From the NCBI RefSeq assembly GCF_017875275.1, contig NZ_JAGGML010000001.1, forward strand, positions 868,001-932,000: a stretch of DNA of 64,000 nt, written 5' to 3'. The translations under genes were made by a program, and so were the position numbers. Shown here in pieces: positions 25,556 through 36,228 of the stretch. Position 1 is the first letter of the stretch, and each line of letters opens with the position of its first letter. The stretch comes from Xanthobacter flavus. GTDB taxonomy: Bacteria > Pseudomonadota > Alphaproteobacteria > Rhizobiales > Xanthobacteraceae. The notes beneath the pieces were generated by a model. It was not told the origin of the DNA and did no database searches. It saw only the letters and a program-made list of their open reading frames with translations.

Positions 25556-28553
25556 GGGTCGAACCTTCGATGCTGCCGTTCACGCGAATGCCTTCTGCAT
25601 CGAAGAAGACGGGCGCCACCACTTTCACCGGCGTGAAGCCGCCGGGGGTTGTCGCGTGAAGCGTTTCGCCCAGTCGTGTTCTGCCCGCAGAAACGAGCGC
25701 GAGGGCGATCGGGTTCCCGACGGTCGGGCTGAAATAGGACGACGTGACGTGCCCCAGCATCTTCATCGGAACGGGCTGGGCGGTGTCGGCGACGATCTGC
25801 GCCCCTTCATCCAAGACCGTGCGGCCGTCCACGGAGAGAAGGCCGACCAGTTGCTTGCGATCCGCCCGCGCCATGTCCGGCCGGGCCAGCGAGCGCTTGC
25901 CGACGAAATCCTTCTTCACCTTGGAGACCATGCCGCCGAGGCCGAGGTCGTCCGCCGTCACGGTGCCGTCCGTCTCCTGCCCGACGATGATGAAGCCGCG
26001 CTCGGCGCGCAGCACATGCATCGTCTCGGTGCCATAGGCGGTGATTCCGAAGCGCTCGCCGTAGGCGAACAGCGCCTCCCACACGGCCCGCGTATAGTCC
26101 GCCGGCACATTGATCTCGAAGCCGAGCTCGCCGGTGAAGGACACGCGCATGAGCCGTGTCGGCACGCCGAGGATCTCCCCCTCGCGCACCGCCATGTGGG
26201 GGAAGGCCTCCCCTGAGAGATCGATGCCGGTCACGAAGGGCGCCAGCACGTCCCGCGCCCGCGGCCCCTGCACGGCGATGACGCCCCACTCCTCGGTGAT
26301 GGAGGTGAGGAAGACGTCGAGGTCCGGCCATTCCGTCTGAAGATAATCCTCCATGTGCGCCAGCACGCGGGGCGCGCCGCCGGTGGAGGTGGTGACGTGG
26401 AAGCGGTCGGGGGCCATGCGGGCGACGATGCCGTCGTCGAGGATGAAGCCGTCTTCCTTCAGCATCAGGCCGTAGCGGCACTTGCCGGGTTCGAGCTTCG
26501 TCCAGGCGTTGGGATAGATGCGGTTCATGAATTCGGCCGCATCCGGCCCCACCACCTCGATCTTGCCGAGCGTCGAGGCATCGAGCAGGCCGACGCCATT
26601 GCGCACCGCGCGGCATTCGCGCGCTACCGCCGCGTGCATGTCTTCCCCCGCCTTGGGGAAGTACCAGGCGCGGCGCCACAAGGCGACGTTCTCGAACTTC
26701 GCGCCCTGCTCCACCGCCCAGTCGTGCAGCGGCGCGATGCGGATGGGGTCGAAGGTCTCGCCCCGCGCCGTGCCGACGATGGCGCCGAAGGTGACGGGCG
26801 TGTAGGGCGGGCGGAAGGTGGTGGTGCCCACCTGCGGGATGTCCTTCGCCAGGATCTCCGAAACAAGGCCGAGGGCGGCCATGTTGGAGGTCTTGCCCTG
26901 GTCGGTGGCCATGCCGTTGGTGGTGTAGCGCTTCACATGCTCGACGCTCTCGAACCCCTCGCGCACCGCAAGGCCGATGTCCTTGGCGGTCACGTCGTTC
27001 TGGAAGTCGAGGAAGGCGCGCACCTTCTTGGGGTTCGCATCGGTGGGCAGCACCCGCGCGGGCCTGAAGCCGGTGGGCGTGGCGGGCGCCGCCGCGAAGG
27101 CGCGGGCGGAAGGCACGCCGGCCGCGTCCGCGCCGGCCGCCCACCCCTCGGCGAGGATGGCGGCAAGGTCATAGGTGCCCTTGGACGCGCCGGCCGAGCG
27201 CTCCGCCTGCACGGATGTGCTCGGCACGAAGGCGTCGATCTCGGTGCGGAAGGTGAGCTTGCCGCGCGACTGGGAGAAGAGATGCACGGCCGGCGTCCAG
27301 CCGCCGGACATGCCCACGCAATCACACGGCAGCGTCCGACGCGCGCCGACGCGCCCGCCCGACAGCGGTGCCACGATGAGCCCCGTCACCGCCTTGCCGC
27401 CGGTGGAGCCGACCACCGTATGCCCGGCAAGGATCTCGATGCCGGAGGCGAGCCCCCGCTCGGGGCCGATCTCCGCCTCGGGGCGCAGGTCCACGATCGT
27501 CACGTCCAGCCCCACCGCCTTGGCATCGGCCGCGGCGCGATAGGCGGAGGCGCCGTTGGTTGCGAAGACGATGCGGCGGCCCGGCGCGACGGCGTAGCGG
27601 TTCACATAGGTGCGCACGCTCTCGGCCAGCAGGATGCCCGGCCGGTCGTTGTCGGCGAAGGCAAGCGGGCGCTCGTGGGCGCCGGTGGCGAGCACCACCT
27701 CCTTCGCCCGCACCTGCCACAGCCGCTCGCGCGGCAGCTTGGGATCCGGCGCGGCGAGATGGTCGGTCACGCGCTCGGTGAGGACCACGTGGTTGTGATT
27801 GTAATAGCCGAAGGCCGTGGTGCGGTTGAGAAGCGTGACGTTCTCCCGTCCCACCAGCGTCGCCAGCGCATCCGCCACGAAGGCCGACGGGCTCTTGCCA
27901 TCGATGGTGGAGGTGGCATCGGCCAGCAGGCCGCCGCCCATCTCCGCCTGCTCGTCGGCGAGGATCACGCGCTTTCCCGTCTCCGACGCCGCCAGCGCCG
28001 CGGCGAGGCCGGCCGGGCCGGCACCGACGACCAGCACGTCGCAATGGGCATTGCGATGGACGTAGCGGTCGGCGTCCGGCACGTCCGGCGCGACGCCGAG
28101 GCCGGCGGCGGCGCGGATGGCGGGCTCATAGAGCTTGTCCCAGAAGGAGCGCGGCCACATGAAGGTCTTGTAGTAGAAGCCGGCCGTCAGCACCGGCGCG
28201 ACGAGATCGTTCACCTGCCCGATGTCGTGCTCCAGCGACGGCCAATGGTTCTGCGAGGACACCTTGAGCCCCGCGACCGCCTCCACCACCGTCGCCCGGT
28301 TGTTGGGATCGGCTCGGCCGGGGCCGCGATCCACGCGGAAGAGGGCGTTGGGCTCGTCCGCGCCATGGGTCAGCACCCCGCGCGGGCGGTGATATTTGAA
28401 CGAGCGGCCCACCAGCCTGATGCCGTTGGCCAGCAGCGCCGAGGCGAGCGTGTCGCCCCGATAGCCTTCGACGGTGCGACCGTTGAAGGTGAAGGCGACG
28501 GGCTTTGCGCGGTCGATGCGGCCGCGGCCGGGAAGGCGGTATTCCTGCGCCAT
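25548..28553 (-). CDS. soxA: Sarcosine oxidase alpha subunit
   Basis: A 1,001-residue subunit of the cytoplasmic enzyme that demethylates sarcosine to glycine, passing the methyl group to tetrahydrofolate as 5,10-methylene-THF and reducing O2 to H2O2. An N-terminal ferredoxin-like domain (about 20-110) is followed by an NAD-binding flavoprotein fold (CDVLVVGAGPAGLAAALAA near 173) and a C-terminal GcvT-type folate domain (from about 610, with TMHVLRAERGFIIVGQETDG in segments). Length and order are canonical. Start overlaps the soxD stop. Confidence 0.97.
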   Translation of the reverse strand: MAQEYRLPGRGRIDRAKPVAFTFNGRTVEGYRGDTLASALLANGIRLVGRSFKYHRPRGVLTHGADEPNALFRVDRGPGRADPNNRATVVEAVAGLKVSSQNHWPSLEHDIGQVNDLVAPVLTAGFYYKTFMWPRSFWDKLYEPAIRAAAGLGVAPDVPDADRYVHRNAHCDVLVVGAGPAGLAAALAASETGKRVILADEQAEMGGGLLADATSTIDGKSPSAFVADALATLVGRENVTLLNRTTAFGYYNHNHVVLTERVTDHLAAPDPKLPRERLWQVRAKEVVLATGAHERPLAFADNDRPGILLAESVRTYVNRYAVAPGRRIVFATNGASAYRAAADAKAVGLDVTIVDLRPEAEIGPERGLASGIEILAGHTVVGSTGGKAVTGLIVAPLSGGRVGARRTLPCDCVGMSGGWTPAVHLFSQSRGKLTFRTEIDAFVPSTSVQAERSAGASKGTYDLAAILAEGWAAGADAAGVPSARAFAAAPATPTGFRPARVLPTDANPKKVRAFLDFQNDVTAKDIGLAVREGFESVEHVKRYTTNGMATDQGKTSNMAALGLVSEILAKDIPQVGTTTFRPPYTPVTFGAIVGTARGETFDPIRIAPLHDWAVEQGAKFENVALWRRAWYFPKAGEDMHAAVARECRAVRNGVGLLDASTLGKIEVVGPDAAEFMNRIYPNAWTKLEPGKCRYGLMLKEDGFILDDGIVARMAPDRFHVTTSTGGAPRVLAHMEDYLQTEWPDLDVFLTSITEEWGVIAVQGPRARDVLAPFVTGIDLSGEAFPHMAVREGEILGVPTRLMRVSFTGELGFEINVPADYTRAVWEALFAYGERFGITAYGTETMHVLRAERGFIIVGQETDGTVTADDLGLGGMVSKVKKDFVGKRSLARPDMARADRKQLVGLLSVDGRTVLDEGAQIVADTAQPVPMKMLGHVTSSYFSPTVGNPIALALVSAGRTRLGETLHATTPGGFTPVKVVAPVFFDAEGIRVNGSIEGSTHA

Positions 28554-28840
28554 CAGCGGCCTCCCCCGATGTCGGGACGCGGCTGGCCCATCTCGTAGGT
28601 GGTGATGAAGGCGTCGCTCACCGTGTTGCGCAAGGCATTGAACCAGCGGCCGCAGCCGTGGGCGTGCAGCCAGCGCTCGGCGTGGACGCCCTTGGGGCTG
28701 GTGCGGGCGAAGAGGTATTCGGCCCAGGCGGCGTCATCGAGGGCGGCGGGATCGGCGGGACGGGCGATGTGCGCCTCGCCGCCGCAGCGGAATTCCACCT
28801 CGGGGCGCGGCCCGCAATAGGGACAGGGTACTAGGAGCAT
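28553..28840 (-). CDS. soxD: Sarcosine oxidase delta subunit
   Basis: A 95-residue zinc-binding subunit beginning MLLVPCPYCGPRPEVEF; the Cys pair CPYC and the later CGGEAH supply zinc ligands, as in characterised delta subunits. The ending YEMGQPRPDI is also typical. The in-frame region upstream of 28840 lies within the soxB C-terminus and is not family-like, so I start here, ten bases after the soxB stop. It bridges the alpha and beta subunits. Confidence 0.95.
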   Translation of the reverse strand: MLLVPCPYCGPRPEVEFRCGGEAHIARPADPAALDDAAWAEYLFARTSPKGVHAERWLHAHGCGRWFNALRNTVSDAFITTYEMGQPRPDIGGGR

Positions 28841-28850
28841 GTGAGCAGCC

Positions 28851-30104
28851 TCAATGCGCCACCGCCGCCGCCGCCGCCTCGTCGATGAGGCGGCCGGTGC
28901 GGAAGCGGTCGAGGGTGAAGGGGGCGTTGATGGGGTGGGGCTCGTCGCGGGCGATGGTATAAGCGAACACATGGGCCGAGCCCGGCGTCGCCTTGAACCC
29001 GCCCGTGCCCCAGCCGCAATTCACATAGAGGCCCTTCACCGGCGTCTTGCCGATGATGGGCGAGCGGTCCGGCGTCACGTCGACGATGCCGCCCCAGTTG
29101 CGCAGCATCTTCATGCGCGTGAACTCGGGGAACAGCTCGCAGATGGCATCCAGCGTGTGGGTGGTGATGTGGAGACCGCCCTGCTGGCTGTAGGAAACGT
29201 ACTGGTCCGTGCCCGCGCCGATGACGAGTTCGCCCTTGTCGGACTGGGAGATGTAGGCGTGCACCGCGTTGGACATCAGCACGCAGGGAAAGCACGGCTT
29301 CACCGGCTCGGAGACCAGCGCCTGCAGCGGGAAGCTCTCCAGCGGCATCCGCACCCCGGCCATGGCCATGACCATGGAGGTATGCCCCGCCGCCGAGACG
29401 CCGATCTTCTTCGCCCCGATCGGCCCGCGCGTGGTCTCCACCCCGGTCACCGCCCCGTCCGGCCCGCGATTGATGGCTGTGACCTCGCAATTCTGGATGA
29501 TGTCGACACCGAGCGCGTCCGCGCCACGGGCATAGCCCCACACCACCGCATCATGCCGCGCCGTGCCGCCGCGCCGCTGAAGGGCCGCGCCGAGCACCGG
29601 ATAGCGGATGTCAGGAGAGATATTGAGCGGCGGGCAGAAGTCCTTCGCCTCCTCCCGCGTCAGCCACTCATTGTCGATGCCGTTGAGGCGGTTGGCATAG
29701 ACGTGGCGCTTGAAGCTCTGCACGTCGTGCTGGTTATGGGCCAGCATCAGAACGCCGCGCTGGGAGAACATGACGTTGTAGTTCAGCTCCTGCGACAGCC
29801 CTTCCCAGAGCTTCACCGCGTGCTCGTAGAGAGCGGCGCTCTCGTCGAACAGGTAGTTGGAGCGGATGATGGTGGTATTGCGGCCGGAATTGCCGCCGCC
29901 GATCCAGCCCTTCTCCAGCACCGCGATGTTGCGGAGGCCATGCTCCTTGGCGAGGTAATAGGCGGCGCCGAGCCCGTGGCTGCCCCCGCCGATGATGAGG
30001 GCATCATAGGCCGGCTTGGGCGCCGGGTTGCGCCACTGGCGGCTCCAGCCCTGATGGGCGTTCAGCGCCTCGGCGAGGAGGGTGGGTAGCGAGAAGCGGC
30101 GCAT
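28851..30104 (-). CDS. soxB: Sarcosine oxidase beta subunit
   Basis: The flavin-containing catalytic subunit, 417 residues, of the FAD-dependent amine oxidase (DAO) family. The dinucleotide motif DALIIGGGSHGLGAAYYLA and the segment GWIGGGNSGRNTTIIRSNYL are diagnostic; the covalent FMN is usually bound by a His in this subunit. The family N-terminus MRRFSLPTLLAEALNAHQGW selects the ATG at 30104 over 30152. It is the first gene of soxBDAG. Sarcosine arises from dimethylglycine/betaine or creatinine breakdown; relevant genes may be those at 39-46 kb. Confidence 0.97.
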   Translation of the reverse strand: MRRFSLPTLLAEALNAHQGWSRQWRNPAPKPAYDALIIGGGSHGLGAAYYLAKEHGLRNIAVLEKGWIGGGNSGRNTTIIRSNYLFDESAALYEHAVKLWEGLSQELNYNVMFSQRGVLMLAHNQHDVQSFKRHVYANRLNGIDNEWLTREEAKDFCPPLNISPDIRYPVLGAALQRRGGTARHDAVVWGYARGADALGVDIIQNCEVTAINRGPDGAVTGVETTRGPIGAKKIGVSAAGHTSMVMAMAGVRMPLESFPLQALVSEPVKPCFPCVLMSNAVHAYISQSDKGELVIGAGTDQYVSYSQQGGLHITTHTLDAICELFPEFTRMKMLRNWGGIVDVTPDRSPIIGKTPVKGLYVNCGWGTGGFKATPGSAHVFAYTIARDEPHPINAPFTLDRFRTGRLIDEAAAAAVAH

Positions 30105-30449
30105 CGGTGTCCCTGGTGGGTATCCGGGGTGATCCCTGTTCGCCCGCGACAATGCGCCCGGCCGGGGTCACGCTCTCGTGGGAATGCGACAGTGATCTGG
30201 AACAAAGACGACACGCCGCTCGCTCTTCCGCACTGTTTGCCACGGCGACGTCTGCTCCTCCGGCTCCGGCGCGGCCGGCCATAAGGTGGCGCCATGCCTG
30301 AAAAATGAACGCAAGATAAGGTGTGACGCGGAAGCCGCGGCGCTATAAGGAGCCGACGAGGCGATCCCCTGCACCGATGCCGGATGGAGCGCGAGCACCT
30401 GTCACGGCCCTGCCCGTGGCCGAACCTGAGAGTCGAGCGCGAGCAAGAG
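30105..30449. other. Divergent intergenic region, soxB / moxR
   Basis: These 345 bases carry both promoters for soxBDAG (minus) and the MoxR operon (plus). TATAAG at 30344-30349 is a possible -10 for moxR with a poor -35 (TGTGAC, 30322). I saw no clear operator, terminator, riboswitch or small gene here. Confidence 0.4.
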
Positions 30450-31508
<1,059 letters not shown>

Positions 31509-31521
31509 GGCGACACACTCC

Positions 31522-32493
31522 ATGGCCGAGCGCGATCCGCTCCGGGGCGTCGTTGCCCGCCTCGCCGATCTCGTAGCGGCGCGTCCGCGCGTCCAGGGCG
31601 GCTTTTCGGGCGGCAAGCGCGTCAGCAGCCAGCTCTATGGGGGCCACAGCTCCTCCTTCCGCGGCCGCGGCATGGAGTTCGACGAGGTGCGCGTCTACCA
31701 CCCCGGCGATGATGTGCGCACCATCGACTGGCGGGTGACGGCCCGCACCGGGAAGCCGCACACCAAGCTGTTCCAGGAGGAGCGCGAGCGCCCGGTGCTG
31801 GTGCTGGTGGATGCGCGCGCCTCCATGCGCTTCGGCACGCGCGACTGCTTCAAGTCCGTGCTGGCGGCCAAGGCGGCGGCGGTGCTGGCCTGGATCGGCA
31901 TCGGCGGCGGCGACCGGGTGGGCGGGCTGGTGCTGGCGCCCTCCGGCATCATCGCGCTGCGCGCCGAGCGCACTCGCCGGCGTATCCTCGCGTTCGTGCG
32001 CGCCATCGCCGACGCCACCGCCGAACGCCTCGGCCCGCCCGGCGCCGAGCCGACATTGGGCGAGGCGCTGGCCCGCCTGCGGCCGCTGGTGAAGCCCGGC
32101 ACGCTGATCTTCCTCGTTTCCGACTTCGCCGACCTCGACGAGCACGCCGCCCGCGAGCTCGGCCGCATCGCGCTGGACGGGCACGTCACCTGCCTCTTCG
32201 TCTATGACCGGCTGGAGACGCAGATGCCGTCGGGCGGCGTCTTCCCCGTCACCGACGGTGCGGCGGTCGCCCGGCTGGACGGCACCCGCACATCGCTGCG
32301 CGAGGGCTATGCCCGCCGGTTCGCCGAGCGGCGCGGCGCGCTGGAGCGGCTCTGCCGCGAGCGCGGCCTCACCTTGATGGACCTTGAGACCGGCTGCGAT
32401 CCGGCGGAGGTCCTCAATCCCGAGCGGATGCGGCAGGCCGCGATCACCGCGCGGGCGGGGGCGACCGGAACCGCACGGGCGGGGGCGCGATGA
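31522..32493 (+). CDS. DUF58 domain-containing protein
   Basis: A 323-residue cytoplasmic protein with the DUF58 signature FDEVRVYHPGDDVRTIDW followed by RVTARTGKP, and a degenerate VWA-like fold (LVLVDARASMRFG, where the MIDAS Ser is partly lost). DUF58 proteins are regular partners of MoxR ATPases. It begins 13 bases after moxR and its stop overlaps the DUF4381 start by four bases (ATGA). Molecular activity is unknown. Confidence 0.92.
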   Translation: MAERDPLRGVVARLADLVAARPRVQGGFSGGKRVSSQLYGGHSSSFRGRGMEFDEVRVYHPGDDVRTIDWRVTARTGKPHTKLFQEERERPVLVLVDARASMRFGTRDCFKSVLAAKAAAVLAWIGIGGGDRVGGLVLAPSGIIALRAERTRRRILAFVRAIADATAERLGPPGAEPTLGEALARLRPLVKPGTLIFLVSDFADLDEHAARELGRIALDGHVTCLFVYDRLETQMPSGGVFPVTDGAAVARLDGTRTSLREGYARRFAERRGALERLCRERGLTLMDLETGCDPAEVLNPERMRQAAITARAGATGTARAGAR

Positions 32494-33113
32494 CCAGCCC
32501 CGCCCCCGCGCCCGCGACAACGGTGCCGCCCGCCGCCACCGGCCCCACACTCATTCCCCCGCCCGGCACGGCGACACCGCCGAATTTCCAGACGCCGGAC
32601 TTCCTGAACACGCCCCCGCCTCCGCCCGCGCCGGGCTCGGCGGAAGACCCGCTGGCGGCGCTGCGCGACATCCATCTGCCACCGGATGTTCCGATCTTCC
32701 CGCTGGCACCGGGCTGGTACATGCTGGCCGGGCTGGTGGTGCTGGTGCTCGCCATTCTCGCCGTGCGCGAATGGCGCTGGCGGCAGACGCTCGCCTACAA
32801 GGCCCTGAAGATGTTCGATGCCGAGGTCGGCCGGGCCGAGCCCGACAACACCCACGCCGTCGCCGTCGCCGCCTCCGATGTGCTGCGCCGGCTGGTGCGT
32901 GCGGAGTCCGGGGAGGCGAAGGCGACGCTCACCGGCGAAGCCTGGGCGCGCCTTCTGGTCACCGGCCGCGCGCCGTTCGCCCCACGCGAGGCGGCCTTCC
33001 TCGCCCGCGCGCCCTACATGCCGCCTGAGACTGCGGAGCAGGTGGCGGCCGGCAGCATCACCCCGGCCACCCTCGCCGACGCCGTGCGGCGCCACATCCG
33101 GGCGCGCCGATGA
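32490..33113 (+). CDS. DUF4381 family membrane protein
   Basis: A 207-residue protein: a Pro/Ala-rich N-terminal stretch (about 1-60), one membrane helix (GWYMLAGLVVLVLAILAVREW near 78-98), and a cytoplasmic region with LAYKALKMFD and a C-terminal AREAAFLARAPYM-like segment. The LRDIHLPPDVPIFPLAPGWY ahead of the helix is the DUF4381 hallmark. It sits in its usual place between DUF58 and BatA, with ATGA overlaps on both sides, and probably anchors the Bat complex. Confidence 0.88.
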   Translation: MTSPAPAPATTVPPAATGPTLIPPPGTATPPNFQTPDFLNTPPPPPAPGSAEDPLAALRDIHLPPDVPIFPLAPGWYMLAGLVVLVLAILAVREWRWRQTLAYKALKMFDAEVGRAEPDNTHAVAVAASDVLRRLVRAESGEAKATLTGEAWARLLVTGRAPFAPREAAFLARAPYMPPETAEQVAAGSITPATLADAVRRHIRARR

Positions 33114-34162
33114 TCACGCTCGCCTGGCCCTGGATGCTGGCGCTGCTGCCGGCCCCCCTCCTCGCCCGCATGCTGGTGCCGCGCGCCCGCGAGCAGAAGG
33201 CCGGCGCGCTACGCCTGCCCTTCTTCGCCGAGCTCGCCCGCGCCGGACTGGTGACGCCCGGCCGCCCGGCGTGGCGCCTGACGCGGCTCGCGGTTCTCGC
33301 CTTCATCTGGACGCTCCTCGTCATCGCCGCCGCCCAGCCCGTCTATGTGGGCCGACCGGTGGAGGTGCCGGTGGAGGGGCGCGAGATCATGCTGGTCATC
33401 GATCTGTCCGCCTCCATGGCGCAGCGCGACCTCTCCCTCGCCCGGCCCATGGACCGCCTCCAGGTGGTGAAGCAGGTGGCCGACGACTTCATCGCCCGCC
33501 GGGCCGGCGACCGGGTGGGCCTCATTCTCTTCAGCACCCGCGCCTATGTGCAGGCACCCCTCACCCTCGACCGCCGTGCGGTGCGCGCGCTGCTGGCCGA
33601 GGCCACCATCGGCATGACCGGCAACAACACCTCCATCGGCGACGCCATCGGCCTTGCGGTGAAGACCCTGCGCGACGGGCCGGAGAAGGAACGGGTGGTG
33701 GTGCTGCTCACCGATGGCGCCAACACCTCAGGCGTGCTCGATCCGCTCCAGGCGGCGGCCATCGCCGCCAAGGAAAATCTGCGCATCCACACCATCGGCG
33801 TCGGCTCCGACACGGGTGAGTTCGTGCCCTTCGGCGCTCTCAACCCCTCCTCCGATCTCGACGAGGGCACGCTCAGGGCCATCTCAGGCCTAACCGGCGG
33901 CAAGTATTTCCGTGCCCGCGACCAGCAGGGCCTCGCCGGCATCTATGCCGAGATCGACAAGCTGGAGCCGGTGGCCGGCGATCCGCAATATGTGCGGCCG
34001 GCGCTCACCCTGTTCTTCTGGCCCCTCGGCGCGGCGTTGATCGCGAGCTTCCTGTTCGCCGCCGCTCTCATGCTGCGCCTGCCGGCCCGAGGCGCCGTGC
34101 CTGCGCCGCAGGCGGCTCCGGACGCCGATGCCCAGGCCCTGCCCGTCGCGGAGGCGCGCTGA
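33110..34162 (+). CDS. VWA domain membrane protein, BatA-like
   Basis: A 350-residue inner-membrane protein with hydrophobic segments near residues 5-17, 62-80 and 300-325 and a VWA domain between them. The metal-ion-dependent adhesion site is intact (MLVIDLSASMAQRD, DLSAS; later TGNNTSIGDAIG and VVVLLTDGANTSG). BatA proteins act with MoxR and BatB in the cell envelope. Its stop and the BatB start share a base. Often called batA in Bacteroides and Leptospira; the symbol is used for orthology by position only. Confidence 0.92.
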   Translation: MITLAWPWMLALLPAPLLARMLVPRAREQKAGALRLPFFAELARAGLVTPGRPAWRLTRLAVLAFIWTLLVIAAAQPVYVGRPVEVPVEGREIMLVIDLSASMAQRDLSLARPMDRLQVVKQVADDFIARRAGDRVGLILFSTRAYVQAPLTLDRRAVRALLAEATIGMTGNNTSIGDAIGLAVKTLRDGPEKERVVVLLTDGANTSGVLDPLQAAAIAAKENLRIHTIGVGSDTGEFVPFGALNPSSDLDEGTLRAISGLTGGKYFRARDQQGLAGIYAEIDKLEPVAGDPQYVRPALTLFFWPLGAALIASFLFAAALMLRLPARGAVPAPQAAPDADAQALPVAEAR

Positions 34163-36228
34163 TGGCGAGCTTCCATTTCCTACGCCCCGAATGGCTCCTG
34201 GCGCTGCTGCCGGCGGCGCTCCTCGCGGCCCTGCTGCATCGGCGGCTGCGCGCGGGCAGCAATGACTGGGCGCGCGAGGTCGATCCCCATCTTCTCGCCC
34301 ATCTCGCCCTTCCCGGCCGGCGCGCAAGCGGGCAATGGCCGGCCGTGCTGCTGTTCGCCGGCTGGGTCGCCGCCGTGTTCGCCATGGCCGGCCCCACCTG
34401 GCAGAAGCTGCCGCAGCCGGTGACGGGGCGGCTCGACCCGCTGGTGATCGCGCTCAGCCTGTCGCCGAGCATGAACGCGCCCGATGCCAGCCCCTCCCGC
34501 CTCATCGCCGCCCGCTACAAGATCGCCGACGTGCTCCAGCGCATGCGCGGTAGCGAGGTGGCGCTGGTGCTCTATTCCGACATCCCGTTCGCCGCCGCGC
34601 CGCTGACGCAGGATGCGCAGGTGGTGGCGCAGATGCTGCCGGACCTCTCCACCCGCCTCATGCGCGGCAATGCGAACCGCCCGCAGGACGCCATCGCCAT
34701 GGCCGTCGATCTGCTCAGGGGCGCGGGCGCCGCGAGCGGCCGCATCCTGCTCGTGACCGACGGGCCGGGCGAGGAGCCAGGCAAGACGCAGGTCGCCGCC
34801 AGGACGGCGGCGGCGGAGGGCTACAAGGTCAATGTCATCGGCGTCGGCGCGGAGGGCGCCAACGGCGCGCCGGCGGTGGACACGGCGGCGCTGACCGCCA
34901 TCGCCACGGCCGGTCAGGGGACCTTCACGCCGCTCACCGCCGATGACCGCGACATCGCCGCCGCTTTGCCCCCCGTCGCCGCATCGAACGGCGCCGTCAC
35001 CGACAGCGAGGGCTTCACCGCCGACGTGTGGGCGGACATGGGGCCGTTCGTGCTGCTGCTCGCTGTGCTGCTCGCCCCCCTCGCCTTCCGCCGGGGCTGG
35101 ATCGCCGTTCTCGCCGTCGCCGCCCTCGGCGGCCTCGCGACGCCCGATGGCGCGCAGGCGCAGACGATCCCGCAATCCCTGCCGCAGAGCTGGGCCGACC
35201 TGTGGTGGCGCCCGGACCAGCAGGGCGCGGCCGACTTCGCGCGGGGCGACTACGCCGCCGCCGCGCAGAAGTTCGACGATCCCGCCTGGAAGGCCAATGC
35301 CCTCTACAAGGCCGGCGATTATTCCGGCGCCGCGGCCGCCCTCTCCCGCCTGCCGGGCAGCGACTACAATCGCGGCAACGCGCTCGCCCGCGCCGGACAG
35401 CTGGAGGAGGCTGTGGCCGCCTACGACAAGGCGCTGGCCGCCACCCCCGACGATGCCGACGCCAAGTTCAACCGCGACCTCGTGCAGAAGCTGATCGACG
35501 CCAGAAAGAAGCAAGAGGAAGACAAGAAGAAGCAGGACGAGAAGCAGAACCAGGCCGGTGGCGGTGGCGGCGGGCAGGATCAGAAGAAGGACCCGAACAA
35601 GGACGCCAAGCCCGACCCCAAATCGGACCAGAAGCAGGACCAGAAGCCCGGCGGGGACAAGCCGCAGGACGCGCAGAACACGCCCCAGCCCGGCGGTTCC
35701 CCGCCGCCGCCCGCGCCCCTGCCGCCGCGCCGCCCACCCGAGCTGGCGCAGCAGCAGCCCCCGCAATCGCCGCCCTCGCAATCGCCTCCTTCGAAGGAGC
35801 AGGCCCGGCAGGCGCCGCCCGACGCCCCGCCGCCCGCCCAGCCGCCGCTTCAGGAACCACCGCAGCAGCCCGCGCAACAGCCTCCGCAGTCGCCGGAGAT
35901 GATGGCCGGCGACGTGCCCGCCGCTCCGGTGACGCCCAAGGCGCCGCCCCCGCCCATGCCGGACGACAAGGACGGCGAGACGGACGCCAAGCCCGATCCC
36001 AACGCGGAATTCGCGGCACCACCCACCGCGCCGTCGCAGGTGGCCCAGCCGACGCCGCCCAAGCCGCCGCCCGGCGCGCCGCCGCAGGTGTCCATCAGCG
36101 ACGACGACCAGAGCCGCGAGCAGGCGCTGCGGCAGGTGCCGGACGACCCCGGCGGGCTGCTGCGCGCGCGCATCCGCGCCCAGTACACCGGCCGCCCGGT
36201 GACTCTGTCCGAGGAGGATGCGCGATGA
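34162..36228 (+). CDS. VWA/TPR membrane protein, BatB-BatC type, with Pro/Gln-rich tail
   Basis: A 688-residue protein. Two N-terminal helices flank a VWA domain (about 90-280) whose MIDAS is altered: VIALSLSPSMNAPD has Ala where the Asp of DxSxS is expected. A helix (about 290-312) is followed by a TPR region (ADFARGDYAAAAQKFDDPAW, YNRGNALARAGQLEEAVAAY) and then about 200 residues rich in Lys/Gln then Pro/Gln/Ala (from about 450 to 640). It thus fuses BatB and BatC functions. The Pro-rich tail is likely extended and periplasmic or surface-facing. ATGA overlap with BatD. Confidence 0.9.
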   Translation: MASFHFLRPEWLLALLPAALLAALLHRRLRAGSNDWAREVDPHLLAHLALPGRRASGQWPAVLLFAGWVAAVFAMAGPTWQKLPQPVTGRLDPLVIALSLSPSMNAPDASPSRLIAARYKIADVLQRMRGSEVALVLYSDIPFAAAPLTQDAQVVAQMLPDLSTRLMRGNANRPQDAIAMAVDLLRGAGAASGRILLVTDGPGEEPGKTQVAARTAAAEGYKVNVIGVGAEGANGAPAVDTAALTAIATAGQGTFTPLTADDRDIAAALPPVAASNGAVTDSEGFTADVWADMGPFVLLLAVLLAPLAFRRGWIAVLAVAALGGLATPDGAQAQTIPQSLPQSWADLWWRPDQQGAADFARGDYAAAAQKFDDPAWKANALYKAGDYSGAAAALSRLPGSDYNRGNALARAGQLEEAVAAYDKALAATPDDADAKFNRDLVQKLIDARKKQEEDKKKQDEKQNQAGGGGGGQDQKKDPNKDAKPDPKSDQKQDQKPGGDKPQDAQNTPQPGGSPPPPAPLPPRRPPELAQQQPPQSPPSQSPPSKEQARQAPPDAPPPAQPPLQEPPQQPAQQPPQSPEMMAGDVPAAPVTPKAPPPPMPDDKDGETDAKPDPNAEFAAPPTAPSQVAQPTPPKPPPGAPPQVSISDDDQSREQALRQVPDDPGGLLRARIRAQYTGRPVTLSEEDAR

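Noticed and set aside
26355-28598. Long antisense open frame opposite soxA
   Set aside because: Same GC-bias artefact; soxA on the other strand has full-length family features.
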